Assembly (NCBI RefSeq): GCF_000001735.4
Contig: NC_003076.8
Span: 26,911,503 to 26,975,502 of the forward strand
Length of the DNA: 64,000 nt
Direction of reading: 5' to 3'
Source of the DNA: Arabidopsis thaliana
Taxonomy: Eukaryota; Streptophyta; Magnoliopsida; Brassicales; Brassicaceae
Part shown: positions 32,751 to 44,340 of the stretch, piece after piece
Layout: each line of letters begins with the position of its first letter
Position numbering within the stretch: the stretch's first letter is position 1
The notes under the pieces: model-generated
Database searches by the model: none
What the model was told of the DNA's origin: nothing
What the model saw: only the letters and a program-made list of their open reading frames with translations
Made by a program: the position numbers and the translations under genes

Positions 32751-34255
32751 TTAAGGCAGCCGCCATTTACTGTGCCAGTAGATGGACACTCTGGACCACG
32801 ATGGGAACCCGAAGTTGAACTCCAAAGGCTGGTCAGCAGGTCCACCTATAACTAACGGTAACCACACGTATCTGGAATCCCGCAAATCAGCCGGGTTCCA
32901 CCTATCTGCCATGAATATAAACGCACCGGGAACACCAGGTAAAGGAATCACATAAGTGCTCTGCGCAAAGAATGTTGTTAACCGGAAAACTTTGTTACCA
33001 CCGATACACGGGTTCCCCAATTTCTCCCATGGACCCATTATAGATTCAGCCGCATGAGCCAAGGCTTCATTTGGTGCCCAACCAGTGCACCAGGAAGTGA
33101 CCATGTAATAAATATTCTGATGCTTGAAGATAGCTGGAGCTTCCCTGTGTTGTCCCACCATTACTCTCTTCATAACCGGTGTCACATCGAGGTAATCTTC
33201 CGTCAAGGGTCCAATATGAAGCACACTATTGACTTCAGACGAATATATCAGGTAAGCAACACCATCGTCGTCTTTGAAGACAGTCATGTCCCGACTATCG
33301 AACCCGTGTGGACGTTTACTGTATAGATACTCGAAAGGACCTGTCGGGCTATTGCTAATGGCCACACCAACTGAAGCTTTAGTGTAGTTTGCATCGTCGA
33401 TATGCATCCACATCACATACTTTTCTGTCTTTTCATTGTAGATCACTTTGGGTCGTTCAAGAACATTGGATTTATGCAAATCATGGGTCTTGTTTGTTTC
33501 CTCAGCTCCGAGTACAATGCCTTCATTTTTCCATGTCCATAAGTCCTTTGAAGAGTAACAACCAACACCAATAATATCAACCTGAAGACAAGACAAGATC
33601 GGAAATTAAAACCCAAAATACAGACAAAGGACCATACATCTGAGGACAAAGGAAACAAAGTGGAACTTACTCTAGCTGGTCCTTTCTTGTGAGCATGGTA
33701 AGTTGGTCCATCTTTATACTCTCCATACCAATAGTAAGTGTTAGATTTCACGTCAAGCAGAATCCCTCCGCCATGTGCTTGAATTGGATTCCCTTGTGTG
33801 TCCATCCAAATTTTCCCGGGGAAGTAATACGATGTCTCGTTTCCCATATCCTTGGTGGGACCAAAAGCGGCGGTTTTGATACCGGGAAAGAAAAGATGTC
33901 GAATTGGTGACTTGTCGTCAAGAAACTCCTCAACGAGAGGGATCGGTTTTCTTGATCTCCGTTTACTAGTACGAGGAGAACGCTTCCTAGGTGGCGGCAT
34001 TCTCAGGACCTCTTCTTCAACTCTTATAAGTTCACGAACAATAGGATGAGCAAGATGATGTACTACTTGTAACTGATCTGAAGAAACTTGTTGATGGATG
34101 TTGTTATCTTTTCTGCTATACAGAGAGATAAGATGAGCCACCAGGAAAAACCCGACGACGGTCCAAACAATAGTAAGCAATGAATATCTGCAACCTCCTG
34201 CATCATTGCAATGCAAAGATGTTGATTTCTTATTGTATTTGTTGTTCTTCTTCAT
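32751..34255 (-). CDS. GH43 exo-beta-1,3-galactosidase-like protein, type II membrane anchored
   Basis: Two coding exons (34255-33671, 33581-32751) give 471 residues from the ATG of MKKNNKYNKKS (AT5G67540; I recall it as GH43B, a Golgi enzyme trimming arabinogalactan side chains). A short basic cytoplasmic tail precedes one membrane helix (about 24-43, LLTIVWTVVGFFLVAHLISL), then a basic stem and a GH43 five-bladed propeller from about residue 105. Visible motifs include AHGGGILLD, YYWYGEYKDG, SSKDLWTWKNEG, RPKVIYNEKTEKYVMWMH, SRDMTVFKDDDGVAYLIYS and REAPAIFKHQNIYYMVTS, which supplies the expected proton-donor Glu. An in-frame ATG at 34321 would add 22 residues; a TTTACAG acceptor just upstream of 34255 makes the shorter start more likely. 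Confidence 0.88.
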
Positions 34256-35405
34256 TATCCTCTTTATGTCTTCTAAAACACTGTAAATATACAAAACCCA
34301 ACTTCTGTAGATCCAAAACATAACTCTAGTGCAACAAAATTTGAAGTCTTAGATTCAACAACTCTAAATCAGTAGATTAGTAAAATTAAGCTACCAGAGA
34401 TCAAATATATATCAGATCCGAAGCTAACATCCAAATGAATAAAACCTTAACCCTAAGAATACGAAGCAGAACCAAAACTTAGCTCTATGAAATCCGAGAA
34501 TCGGAAACTTTACCTGCAAATCCTCGGAGGCCAGCAGAAGACGAATATCCCGACATCACATGTATATAATCTCAGAAATTATACAAAAAATTCTCAACTC
34601 TCTTCGCTTTCTCCGGAGCAAACACCAAATCCGAAACACTTTGTTCTGTCTGATGCGAAGCTTGGTCTGGAAACTGAATCGAGAAATTCAGAGCTAGATT
34701 CTTTCTTTTTTTTGGGGGAGATTCAGAAGTGAGTAAAGAGAAGTCTAGTTGAAATGGATCTATCAAAGTTCTATTGACGATTCAGACGTGTGAACGAAGA
34801 CGAGACTAATGAAGACGATTCTAGTCTTCTTCTTCCTCTGATTTTTTTTTCTTTTTTTTTTCTGCTTTCTCTCGGAGTTTTCCCCGTTGTATTTATATTA
34901 TTTAAAAATAAGTAGTGACTGAATGATGATGATTATTAATTAGTGAAATAATGTTGTTTACGAGTTTTAAACGATCTGATGCATATCATCAAATATTTTT
35001 CTTTTGCTTTTCCTATATTCTCAACAGATTCCAATTGATTTAACAGTGATTAACATTTAATAATGGGTGTTAGTTTGTTATCTACTCAAAGTTATGTACA
35101 TGCACATGAAATATGACTTCTTGAGTGGTTGATCAATTCTTTTTCCACCTTTCTTCTCTCTCATTAACTGTTTTTTTAGGTTCATCAATTAAAACTTAAC
35201 TTCAATGGAAATAAATTATAAAACTATATAGTGAATTATTATTGAATGTAGACAAATACTACAGTTGAGTCACTTATTACAAATGTTTGATACAATGTCA
35301 TATTTACATTTCTTAATCACTCTCCATCTTTCAATGATATATTTTTTATAAATGTGTAAATAACTATTAAAAAACAGTATAGTATATATATACACTTACT
35401 AACCA
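34256..35405. other. intergenic: GH43 leader and promoter, 3' flank of the membrane protein gene
   Basis: A probable leader exon with donor near 34512 (CAG|GTAAAG) belongs to the GH43 gene. T-rich and AT-rich DNA follows (34840-35400). No other feature was seen. Confidence 0.45.
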
Positions 35406-37610
35406 CTATATATTCACTTGTCGTATTTCTGCAGAAGAAGTTGGATGAATAGAAAACCAAGCAAAACTCTTTCCTTTCTCCTGGAAAGCTTTAGCGAGGA
35501 AGAGCAAAACTAGAACCACCATGATAAGAGACAGAGCAAGGATCGATGCCCAAAGGCGATACATCGAAGCCCTAAAGGGATCACATTGGTTAGAGACGAT
35601 GCTCGATAACGTGTCTTTCACGGCAAGGCATTCTGTTAGGTTTTGAAAAGAAGGCAAAATGTCTAGCATGCCTTGTGCTGAGTTGCTGTAAGCATAGACC
35701 TTTAGGTAAGCTGCTTCCGGGATGAATTTTCCGGTGATTCTGCAAGTTTCCGGTGGATCTTTGTCGTGGCATGTGAATCTCGAAAGGATCTAACAATATA
35801 ATAAGGGTTTTCTGATCACTTAATGGTTTTAACTTGGGTTGAGTGCTAATAAATAACAAGTACTATAATTTAAAAGACTTACATTTGGGAATTCGCCGAT
35901 TGGAATGGCGCCATTGGAGCAGCTTTGTGGTGTGTAGCTGTTAATCTGTTGTCCGACAAACGGATCGCATATGATTCCAGATTCAGGCGCCCACGAGACA
36001 GTATTGCTCCGATCAGTCAACGCATTAGAACGCATTGACTCTGCTACTTTTGAGTTTAACTGAGAACAAGAAGCAGAGGATGTTAGAGTTTACCAGAGTT
36101 CTTGAACTTCTATTTGAATGAAAGAATTTTATGAATTAATCAAAATACCTGGGTAATAAAGTTATGAATCATCAGGCTTATCTCGATTAGGGTTTTATCA
36201 GAATGAAGAGGATCCATACAAGGGAAAAGATTAGTCAGTGTGCTATTTCGTGGGTTTTGTACGAAACCATTGAAAGCTGAACAAAGGTCTTCTGCGAAGC
36301 TGCGTGAGTGGAAAATTGAGGAGTTTAGGGTTTGGAAACATGTAGATGAATTTCATTTTAGGACTTGCTTTACTTACGTGTGTATAAAGAAATCGAATCC
36401 AGTTAGAACCCAACAAAGAGTTGTTATGATCCAACACAAGAATATCACCCTTTGTAAGAAGAAGGACGAAGAATTTTTAATCTTTCAAGTTTAAAAAACA
36501 AATTGAACAAGAACAATGTTTGAAGTGATTGTGCATTGCTTACATGATGAATCCAGGGTGCCAGTGAAGCAATAGAGGTACTGAGACAAAGACACCGGCA
36601 AAAAAAGACCATTACAATTAGGCTAAGATGATAACATTTTGAAAGTTTTAGTGAATGTTAAATAATCTCACAAAAGGCTAGAAGCAGAAGGAACAAGTTG
36701 GTCGATGTAATCATAAGATGAGATACATACCTGAGACAAAAAACAGAGCAGAACAATCAAAGACGATTTCAAAGGAAAAACAAAAAGATGAGTTGTTGTT
36801 AGATCGTACGAGATTTTGATGGCGAGATCAATGGAACGACCCTTATGATGAAGGAAGCTTTGGATAAGGCGAGAACCTTTGCCGAGTCGATGAGTGGTGA
36901 CGTTGAGAAGATGAGTCGTGTTCTGATCGTATGGAAGCAACAAGTACTGTATCTTCGTTAACGACACTATCACTGTACGAATGTTTTGATTAACATCTTC
37001 TCCTGCTTTGTCTATCGTTTCTTTCATCTCCTCTGTTCTGTTCTTCGACCTCTGGTTCGCTGCTATCACTATCCCTGTCGTTACCCTGTATTTGATAGAC
37101 GCATATAAAAAATCTACGTGGATTATGTTTAAGAGAGAGTGTTTAAAACTTCATAAGCTTACACAGAGAGAAACATGAAAAGGAGGAGAAGTAAGAACAG
37201 AGGAAGATAATAACGGTCGAGATATCGTCGGCGAGTGGAAGAAACACGTCTTCTTTTGTCGGAGAATGCTACGTAAAGTCCCAAACATATACCGACAATA
37301 ATCAACACTCCGGCGACGGCGTAACCGTGGATTCCCGTAAATGCAGTAGCCTGAGATTCCGTTAACACTTAGTTACCACATTAACGTTATAATATCACAA
37401 AATGAAAGAAGAAGAGAGACTAACTGCCCAATAATGTTTGTTTCGAACATTGAAACCTCCGTCGTAATATCTAAAGCTGTTGAGAGGATCGCGTCTCTTA
37501 AACCTCTCATGATCTCCACCGTCTGATAAACTTGAAACCGCCAAAATCGGAGAGATCACAGCCGTTAAAAGAAGCTGAGACAGAGCTCCGGTTATTCTTG
37601 ATTTTGTCAT
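35406..37610 (-). CDS. multi-pass membrane protein of the AT2G12400/AT2G25270 family (tweety-like topology)
   Basis: I assembled nine exons (37610-37425, 37350-37163, 37085-36810, 36730-36672, 36580-36544, 36449-36378, 36299-36149, 36059-35883, 35789-35406) into one frame of 509 residues (AT5G67550 by position). It has an N-terminal signal or anchor segment, a helix pair in exon 2 (GYAVAGVLIIVGICLGLYVA and YYLPLFLLLLLFMFLSV), a long soluble loop with predicted helices (exon 3), a second hydrophobic pair across exons 4-6, a Cys-containing extracellular part, and a last helix (LALSLIMVVLVLLFLA). The small exons 4-6 (59, 37 and 72 nt) were placed by frame, splice signals and hydrophobicity; an alternative end of exon 3 at 36731 breaks the frame. 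The function of the family is not established. Confidence 0.82.
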
Positions 37611-38077
37611 GTTGAACAAGTTGATGATCGAAAATCATGTTCCTTGTTTATTGACTTCTTTTGTGGGATTCTTTGGATAAAAAATGGAGATTTGTGAAGA
37701 GTATAATTTATTTAAATAATTGTCTTTCTTCTTCGAGTGTTTGGCTTACTTACTAAGGTAAGGATAGCTTGTGGCTACATTGTTCTTAAAAAGTTTTCTT
37801 TTTTGTTCTCTCAGTTTTTTCTTTTTTTCTTTTTGTTAAATAGAAGAAAGGAGAGTGATTAGAGTAACGTATCTTGAGCCGTTTTCTCTGGATTTTTATT
37901 TGACTCAGCTCTTCTTTTCACTGGGTTATATTTTTTTTCCAGAAAAGGTTAAAAGAAGTGGGAAAAGATCAAAGTATGTTAACCGATTTAAGACTATCAT
38001 CAATCATGCCGTGTGTCAAAACCCGCTAAAAGCGGAAGAGGGTTTCTTTTGTTTAGTCTTGTTCACTCATACATAGA
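37611..38077. other. intergenic between membrane protein gene and U2 snRNA
   Basis: T-rich spacer. It contains the divergent upstream region of the membrane-protein gene and runs into the U2 promoter. The 73-codon frame 37855-38076 has no features. Confidence 0.45.
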
Positions 38078-38088
38078 GTCCCACATCG
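38078..38088 (+). promoter_or_regulatory. upstream sequence element (USE) of U2 snRNA gene
   Basis: GTCCCACATCG matches the plant snRNA USE consensus RTCCCACATCG exactly. It ends 34 bp before the TATA box, the spacing that specifies RNA polymerase II rather than Pol III. Confidence 0.95.
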
Positions 38089-38122
38089 CTAACAAAAGAA
38101 GCGTGAAAGAGAAGAGGAGTAG

Positions 38123-38130
38123 TATAAAAA
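38123..38130 (+). promoter_or_regulatory. TATA box of U2 snRNA gene
   Basis: TATAAAAA, 33 bp before the RNA start and 34 bp after the USE, the standard plant U-snRNA layout. Confidence 0.9.
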
Positions 38131-38155
38131 ACGCGGCCATGGATCGTAACAATTC

Positions 38156-38351
38156 ATACCTTTCTCGGCCTTTTGGCTAAGATCAAGTGTAGTATCTGTT
38201 CTTATCAGTATAATATCTGATATGTGGGCCATCGGCCCACACGATATTAACTCTATTTTTTAAGGGAGAAAGCCCATTATGATAGCTTGCTATCTGGGCT
38301 TTCACGAGTCGACCATGCGTTGCACTACTGCACGGTCTTGGCTCAACCCGC
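38156..38351 (+). ncRNA. U2 spliceosomal snRNA
   Basis: The sequence starts ATACCTTTCTCGGCCTTTTG, the invariant U2 5' end. It continues through the branch-point recognition region (GTGTAGTATCTGTTC), the stem-loop II region, an Sm-like site in the CTCTATTTTTTAAGG stretch, and the 3' stem-loops (GCCCATTATGATAGCTTG and CGACCATGCGTTGCAC), ending near AACCCGCC. The length is about 196 nt, as expected. USE and TATA are upstream and the plant 3' processing element is downstream, so the gene is likely functional. U2 pairs with the intron branch point. From position this is AT5G67555, one of about a dozen Arabidopsis U2 copies. The 3' end is uncertain by a few bases. Confidence 0.96.
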
Positions 38352-38367
38352 CAACTATTCAGTCTAA
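38352..38367 (+). terminator. plant snRNA 3'-end formation element
   Basis: CA, seven bases, then AGTCTAA fits the consensus CA(N)3-10AGTNNAA directly behind the U2 coding region. Confidence 0.85.
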
Positions 38368-38443
38368 AAAAATTATTAAGTATCTATAGAGATAAAAAAA
38401 ATCGAAAAACCAACTAATAATCCACAAAGGCAATATATTTACG

Positions 38444-38836
38444 GACCTACATAAACATTGACGGTTCAGATCTGGGCTTAAGAAGCCCATAATCAAACAC
38501 ATCCTAATGATTCTCCATTATTGACCCAAACAGCTCGTATTAGTACAGTTTCCAATCAGCGAATCATTGGTCAGTGGTCATCACGCGCCTTCCAAACACA
38601 TTCTTTTGTTTTCTTATCAAATCTAAATTCTTTCTTCCGAACTTCTCTCTGTCCCATCGAATCTTTTTTCTGAGTGGCTAGTTTTTTGTTTTTTCTTTAA
38701 TAATAACTACAATACATAGCAAAGCTCCATTATTTTCGCTCTGTCAGACACAGCTTCAGTTTCCCTACAAAACGAATTATAATCAGATCTAGACCGTTAA
38801 TCTCACGACCTACATAAATATAGACGGTTCAGATTT
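38444..38836. repeat. two direct copies of a 30-bp element between U2 and ARLA1D
   Basis: GACCTACATAAACATTGACG plus GTTCAGATCT (38444-38473) recurs at 38807-38836 with three or four differences, the second copy reading CATAAATATAGACGGTTCAG. The remainder of 38368-39076 is spacer and the ARLA1D promoter and leader. Confidence 0.7.
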
Positions 38837-39076
38837 ACTGAGCCATTTTGTAACTTTAATTCGCCGGCTCTCTTGCCGTGTTTTCGATTTTGACAAACGA
38901 AAAAAAAATCTTCAATGAGATAACAATAATATCAGCAGCGGAACAAGGATTGAGAAAAGGAACCTTTCCCTTTTAATAAGCCGATATAGATCCTTGGAGG
39001 AGAATTTGTAGCAGACCGATCTCTGTCTGTTGTCTCTGTTTCTACGAATCTCTGTGTTTGTCGGAAATCGTAAATT

Positions 39077-40411
39077 ATGGGTTTGTGGGATGCTCTTCTC
39101 AATTGGCTTCGCAGGTCAGTTTCTATGTCTTCTACTTCAAATTTTTTGTCTGGGTTCGTGGGATTTTGATTTGGATTGTTTCTCTTGGTATTTTGAGTTC
39201 AATGATTGGGGAAATCCAACTATTTCCGCCGAATTTGGTTTTGTTTACAACAAAATTAGGGATTTTAGCTAATTTTGATTCCTGATGTATTAATGCATAT
39301 ACGATCACATAAGTCTCTGGCTAAAGAAAGCAACAACTCTCTCTCTTTTTCAGCTATTGATTGATCATCAAATCTACCCTTTAGTTTTGATTATCAAGTT
39401 TTAAGTTTAGACAATACAATTGTGAGATTCCATGTTGGATATAGATGGTTAATCAGTAGATGAAGATTGTGAGAGCAAGAACTTAGTTTCCCAAAAAAAA
39501 GTTGCTTGCTTCGCATTTGCCCGATATGCATAGTCTCACAATGCCTTATTGCAGCCTCTTCTTCAAGCAAGAAATGGAGCTTTCATTGATAGGACTTCAA
39601 AATGCAGGAAAGACATCACTTGTTAACGTTGTTGCAGTAAGTAGTATGCTTCCCCAAAAATCGTTCCCTCTTTTTTTCTCTAAATGACTCGTTGATGGCT
39701 TCCTTTTGCATTTCCTTGTCCAGACCGGTGGATACAGTGAAGACATGATCCCTACGGTGTGTTATACTACTTTTAGGTGGCGAAGTATTTGCTTGCTCTT
39801 GGACTAATCGTAAAAAGGATGTTTACTCTTTCTTAGGTTGGTTTCAACATGAGGAAAGTGACAAAAGGAAGTGTCACGATCAAGCTTTGGGATCTCGGTG
39901 GTCAACCTAGGTTCCGCAGCATGTGGGAACGTTACTGCCGTTCTGTTTCCGCGATTGTGTAAATCTCTCTTGAAATTAGTTTTCGTACTATCTTTATTTA
40001 GGTTTCAGATGATTAAAACTCTCTGACTCTGATTCTGCTTTCAGGTATGTAGTTGATGCTGCTGATCCTGATAACCTCAGTGTCTCGAAGAGTGAACTCC
40101 ATGATTTGTTGAGCAAGACGTCGCTTAATGGTATCCCTCTCCTAGTCCTTGGGAACAAAATCGACAAGCCTGGAGCTTTGTCCAAAGAAGCCCTAACCGA
40201 TGAAATGTAAGCCTAAAACCTAAAACACGACAATGGACTTGGCATTTTTTACTTTGATTCTAATAATGTTTTATTTTCCATTGTTTGCCACAGGGGTCTC
40301 AAGTCACTGACAGATAGAGAAGTCTGTTGCTTCATGATATCTTGCAAGAACTCTACCAACATCGATCAAGTCATTGATTGGCTTGTAAAGCACTCCAAAT
40401 CATCGAATTAA
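39077..40411 (+). CDS. ARLA1D: ARLA1D, ARL8-type small GTPase
   Basis: Six exons (39077-39114, 39555-39636, 39724-39756, 39837-39958, 40045-40206, 40294-40411) give 184 residues, the usual ARL8 length (AT5G67560). The start [20 protein letters not shown] is an amphipathic helix; Gly2 is not followed by a myristoylation consensus, as in other ARL8 proteins. G1 is GLQNAGKTS, the switch region has [10 protein letters not shown]3 is [16 protein letters not shown] and G4 is [13 protein letters not shown]8 proteins act on vacuolar or lysosomal membranes, and plant ARL8 is also a host factor for tobamovirus replication. DG1 follows on the same strand 438 bp later. Confidence 0.95.
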
Positions 40412-40849
40412 ACTTTACCCCAAAAGGAGAGAAGTCAACTCTCTGCAGTTGTCGATCTTTCTTGTGTTTTTGGTCATTTGATGATGATGATGGTGATTGT
40501 GGAAGAAGACACAGCTTTTTTCTTTTATCCTGTGAAAAACAAGATTTGTCTATGTTCTCTGTCTGATTCTTTATCTGTCTTTCTTCTGCGTATGTGGCTG
40601 TGTTCTCTGTATATTAGATTTGATTGGTGTTCCCTCTTCTTAAAGCCATGATGAGATCACTTCCTTCGGGGTCAGCTTTTTCAATTTTACGAGTTCATTG
40701 CATGTTTTGAAAGAACAACAAAATATGTTGCGTTTTTCGTAATTTTGAAAAACTTGAGGCCAAAAACGGATATTTTCGAAAAAAGCAACAAGATAAAATA
40801 AAAGATTTTTCCTTTTACTCTCACTTGCACTATCCTCCTCTTCGCAACA

Positions 40850-43800
40850 ATGGATGCTTCGGTGGTGAGATTTTCCCAATCGCCGGCAAGAGTGCCACCG
40901 GAATTTGAACCAGATATGGAGAAGATTAAACGGAGGCTGCTCAAGTACGGTGTTGATCCAACCCCCAAAATCCTGAACAATCTCCGAAAGAAAGAAATTC
41001 AAAAACACAACCGTAGAACCAAGCGCGAAACCGAGTCCGAGGCGGAGGTGTATACGGAGGCGCAGAAACAATCAATGGAGGAAGAAGCTCGTTTTCAAAC
41101 CCTTAGACGGGAATACAAGCAATTCACGAGGTCAATTTCTGGAAAAAGGGGCGGCGATGTTGGTTTGATGGTTGGGAATCCATGGGAAGGAATCGAGAGA
41201 GTGAAGCTGAAGGAGCTCGTTAGTGGCGTTCGGAGAGAAGAGGTTAGTGCTGGTGAATTGAAGAAAGAGAATCTAAAAGAGTTGAAGAAGATACTTGAGA
41301 AGGATCTTCGTTGGGTTCTAGACGACGACGTTGATGTGGAAGAATTTGATTTGGACAAAGAATTTGATCCTGCGAAACGGTGGCGTAACGAAGGAGAAGC
41401 AGTCAGAGTTCTCGTTGACAGGTTTGAACACTCTTTTTGTATTTCAATTTCTGCAAAACTTTGATTCATGAAGAAATTGTTCGATTGAATTGTGTGATTT
41501 AGATTGAGTGGTAGAGAAATCAATGAGAAGCATTGGAAGTTTGTGAGAATGATGAATCAATCAGGGCTTCAGTTCACTGAAGATCAGATGCTTAAGATCG
41601 TTGATCGATTGGGACGTAAACAGAGCTGGAAACAAGCTTCAGCTGTTGTTCATTGGGTGTATTCTGATAAAAAGCGTAAACATCTTAGGAGCAGGTAATG
41701 TATTCCTGGCGAAAAGATTTCAACTTTCATGGCCATAGAATCTGTAAAACTTGATTTCTGATTGTATACAAGACTGGTTTCTACAGATTTGTTTACACCA
41801 AGCTTTTGTCCGTTCTTGGGTTTGCGAGGAGGCCACAGGAAGCTCTTCAGATATTCAATCAGATGCTTGTAAGTGGCTTCTGATTTAAGTCAGTTCGTGA
41901 TATGGTTGATGTAGATGATCGTTGTACTATAGCATCTTGCGTTTTTTGGATTAACTCTCATTCCTTAGTCACTTTAGGGTGATCGCCAGTTATATCCTGA
42001 TATGGCGGCGTACCACTGTATTGCTGTAACACTTGGGCAAGCGGGTTTATTGAAGGAGTTGCTTAAAGTAATCGAGCGTATGAGGCAGAAACCGACTAAA
42101 CTAACTAAGAATTTGCGGCAAAAGAACTGGGATCCTGTGCTTGAACCTGACTTGGTTGTATACAACGCTGTAAGTGAGCATTTCCGAGTTTTAAACTTCG
42201 TTTAATATCTATATGCACTATGCAGCGAATCACTGTATCTTATTGCTGTGTGATCAATTCTTGGCTTCACTGGTTCCCAGATTCTTAACGCTTGTGTTCC
42301 AACACTCCAATGGAAGGCTGTTTCATGGGTATTTGTAGAGTTAAGAAAAAATGGTTTGAGGCCTAATGGAGCTACATATGGGCTTGCGATGGAGGTAGCG
42401 TTCTTTTTTCCAACATAAACGAACTGCTGTGGTGTAGTATTTGTGGGTACCCTCAAATATGTAGGGTGGTCTTAAGATGTCATTTTGACAGGTTATGCTG
42501 GAGTCAGGGAAGTTTGATCGTGTTCACGATTTTTTTAGGAAGATGAAAAGCAGTGGCGAAGCTCCAAAAGCAATCACATACAAGGGTAAATATTGATTCT
42601 CTCTGTATATTTAGGTTACTTCATTTTGGTATCTATAAGGTGATATGATTCTTATAGCGTATGATTGATTCTCAGTTCTTGTCCGAGCTCTCTGGAGAGA
42701 AGGCAAGATCGAAGAAGCTGTTGAAGCAGTCAGAGATATGGAACAAAAGGGAGTTATAGGAACGGGTTCAGTTTACTATGAATTGGCATGCTGTCTGTGC
42801 AACAACGGGCGTTGGTGCGATGCAATGCTCGAAGCAAGTTCCCTCCTACTTTACCCTTTTTGCTTCTCAGAGAAACCCACAAAATTAACTTTCTTCATAA
42901 TTCATTAATGCAGGTGGGGAGGATGAAAAGACTTGAAAATTGCAGGCCGCTCGAGATTACCTTCACAGGACTCATAGCCGCTTCATTGAACGGTGGTCAT
43001 GTTGATGATTGCATGGCTATATTCCAATATATGAAAGATAAATGTGATCCGAATATAGGAACTGCGAACATGATGCTTAAAGTTTACGGAAGGAATGATA
43101 TGTTTTCAGAAGCTAAAGAATTGTTTGAAGAGATTGTCAGCAGAAAAGAGACTCATTTAGTTCCAAACGAGTATACATACAGCTTCATGCTTGAAGCTTC
43201 AGCTAGATCACTGCAATGGGAATACTTTGAACATGTGTATCAAACGATGGTTCTTTCTGGTTACCAAATGGATCAAACAAAACATGCATCAATGCTGATA
43301 GAAGCATCAAGAGCCGGGAAGGTAACAAATCTTTGTCTAGTTTAAGTGTTTATGGAAGCATAAGCTGTTGTCTAATTTTGTTTGTTAATGCAGTGGAGTC
43401 TTCTAGAGCATGCCTTCGATGCAGTACTTGAAGATGGAGAAATCCCTCACCCATTGTTCTTCACTGAACTGTTGTGTCATGCCACAGCTAAAGGCGATTT
43501 CCAAAGAGCTATCACACTGATTAACACTGTGGCTCTCGCATCTTTCCAGATTAGTGAAGAAGAATGGACTGATCTTTTTGAGGAGCATCAAGACTGGCTT
43601 ACTCAAGATAATCTTCATAAGCTCTCGGATCATCTCATTGAGTGTGATTATGTAAGTGAACCAACGGTCTCAAACCTCTCAAAGTCATTGAAATCTCGAT
43701 GTGGGTCTTCTTCTTCTTCAGCACAACCATTGTTAGCCGTAGATGTAACAACTCAAAGTCAGGGCGAAAAACCGGAGGAAGATTTGCTTCTGCAAGATAC

Positions 43801-43978
43801 AACAATGGAAGATGATAATAGTGCTAATGGTGAAGCTTGGGAATTTACAGAGACTGAACTCGAAACGTTGGGTCTAGAAGAACTCGAGATTGATGATGAT
43901 GAAGAATCTAGCGACTCTGATTCACTTTCAGTTTATGACATTCTGAAAGAATGGGAAGAGAGTAGTAAGAAAGAATGA
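40850..43978 (+). CDS. DG1: DG1 (DELAYED GREENING 1), plastid PPR protein
   Basis: Nine exons (40850-41421, 41503-41694, 41787-41868, 41978-42169, 42281-42394, 42492-42585, 42676-42833, 42914-43321, 43394-43978) give 798 residues (AT5G67570). A charged N-terminal region of about 250 residues precedes a tract of pentatricopeptide repeats (about 255-640; for example FVYTKLLSVLGFARRPQEAL and ITYKVLVRALWREGKIEEAV). The C-terminal tail is strongly acidic. DG1 acts in early chloroplast development and in transcription or RNA processing dependent on the plastid-encoded polymerase. Intron 7 (42834-42913) uses a GC donor (GAA|GCAAGT); only that choice keeps the frame into VGRMKRLE. No clear plastid transit sequence is visible in the first 40 residues. 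Confidence 0.95.
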
Positions 43979-44340
43979 AAATGCTTGTAAATTTCCTCAA
44001 AATCTTTAGTAGAACAAAATCTCAATTTTTTTGCTTACTCATCTCACTTCAAAATAGTTTCAAGGTTACTAAACAGATCATCCACATACAATAAAAGATC
44101 AGTTATACAGAATCTCAGATTCGGAGAAAGAACATACATATGATCAAACTGCGGATTTACACTGTTACTAACCAAAAAAAGAGAGCAGATAGGTTTGGAA
44201 ACTTAAAAAACTCTGCAGGTGATGAGATATCGCCTGATTCAAGATCGGCACTCTTAAGAAACCAGTAAACCCACTAAGTATATATATTTTATGGCTTGCT
44301 TTGTTACAGAACTTCCCCATGATGGCTATTTCTTTCTGTT

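Noticed and set aside
33443-34321. independent 292-codon gene overlapping the GH43 coding region
   Set aside because: Its first two-thirds are exon 1 of the GH43 gene; the rest runs through the intron.
42788-43345. 185-codon frame in DG1 as a separate gene
   Set aside because: It reads across the GC-AG intron and the following exon by chance; DG1 homology covers the exon.
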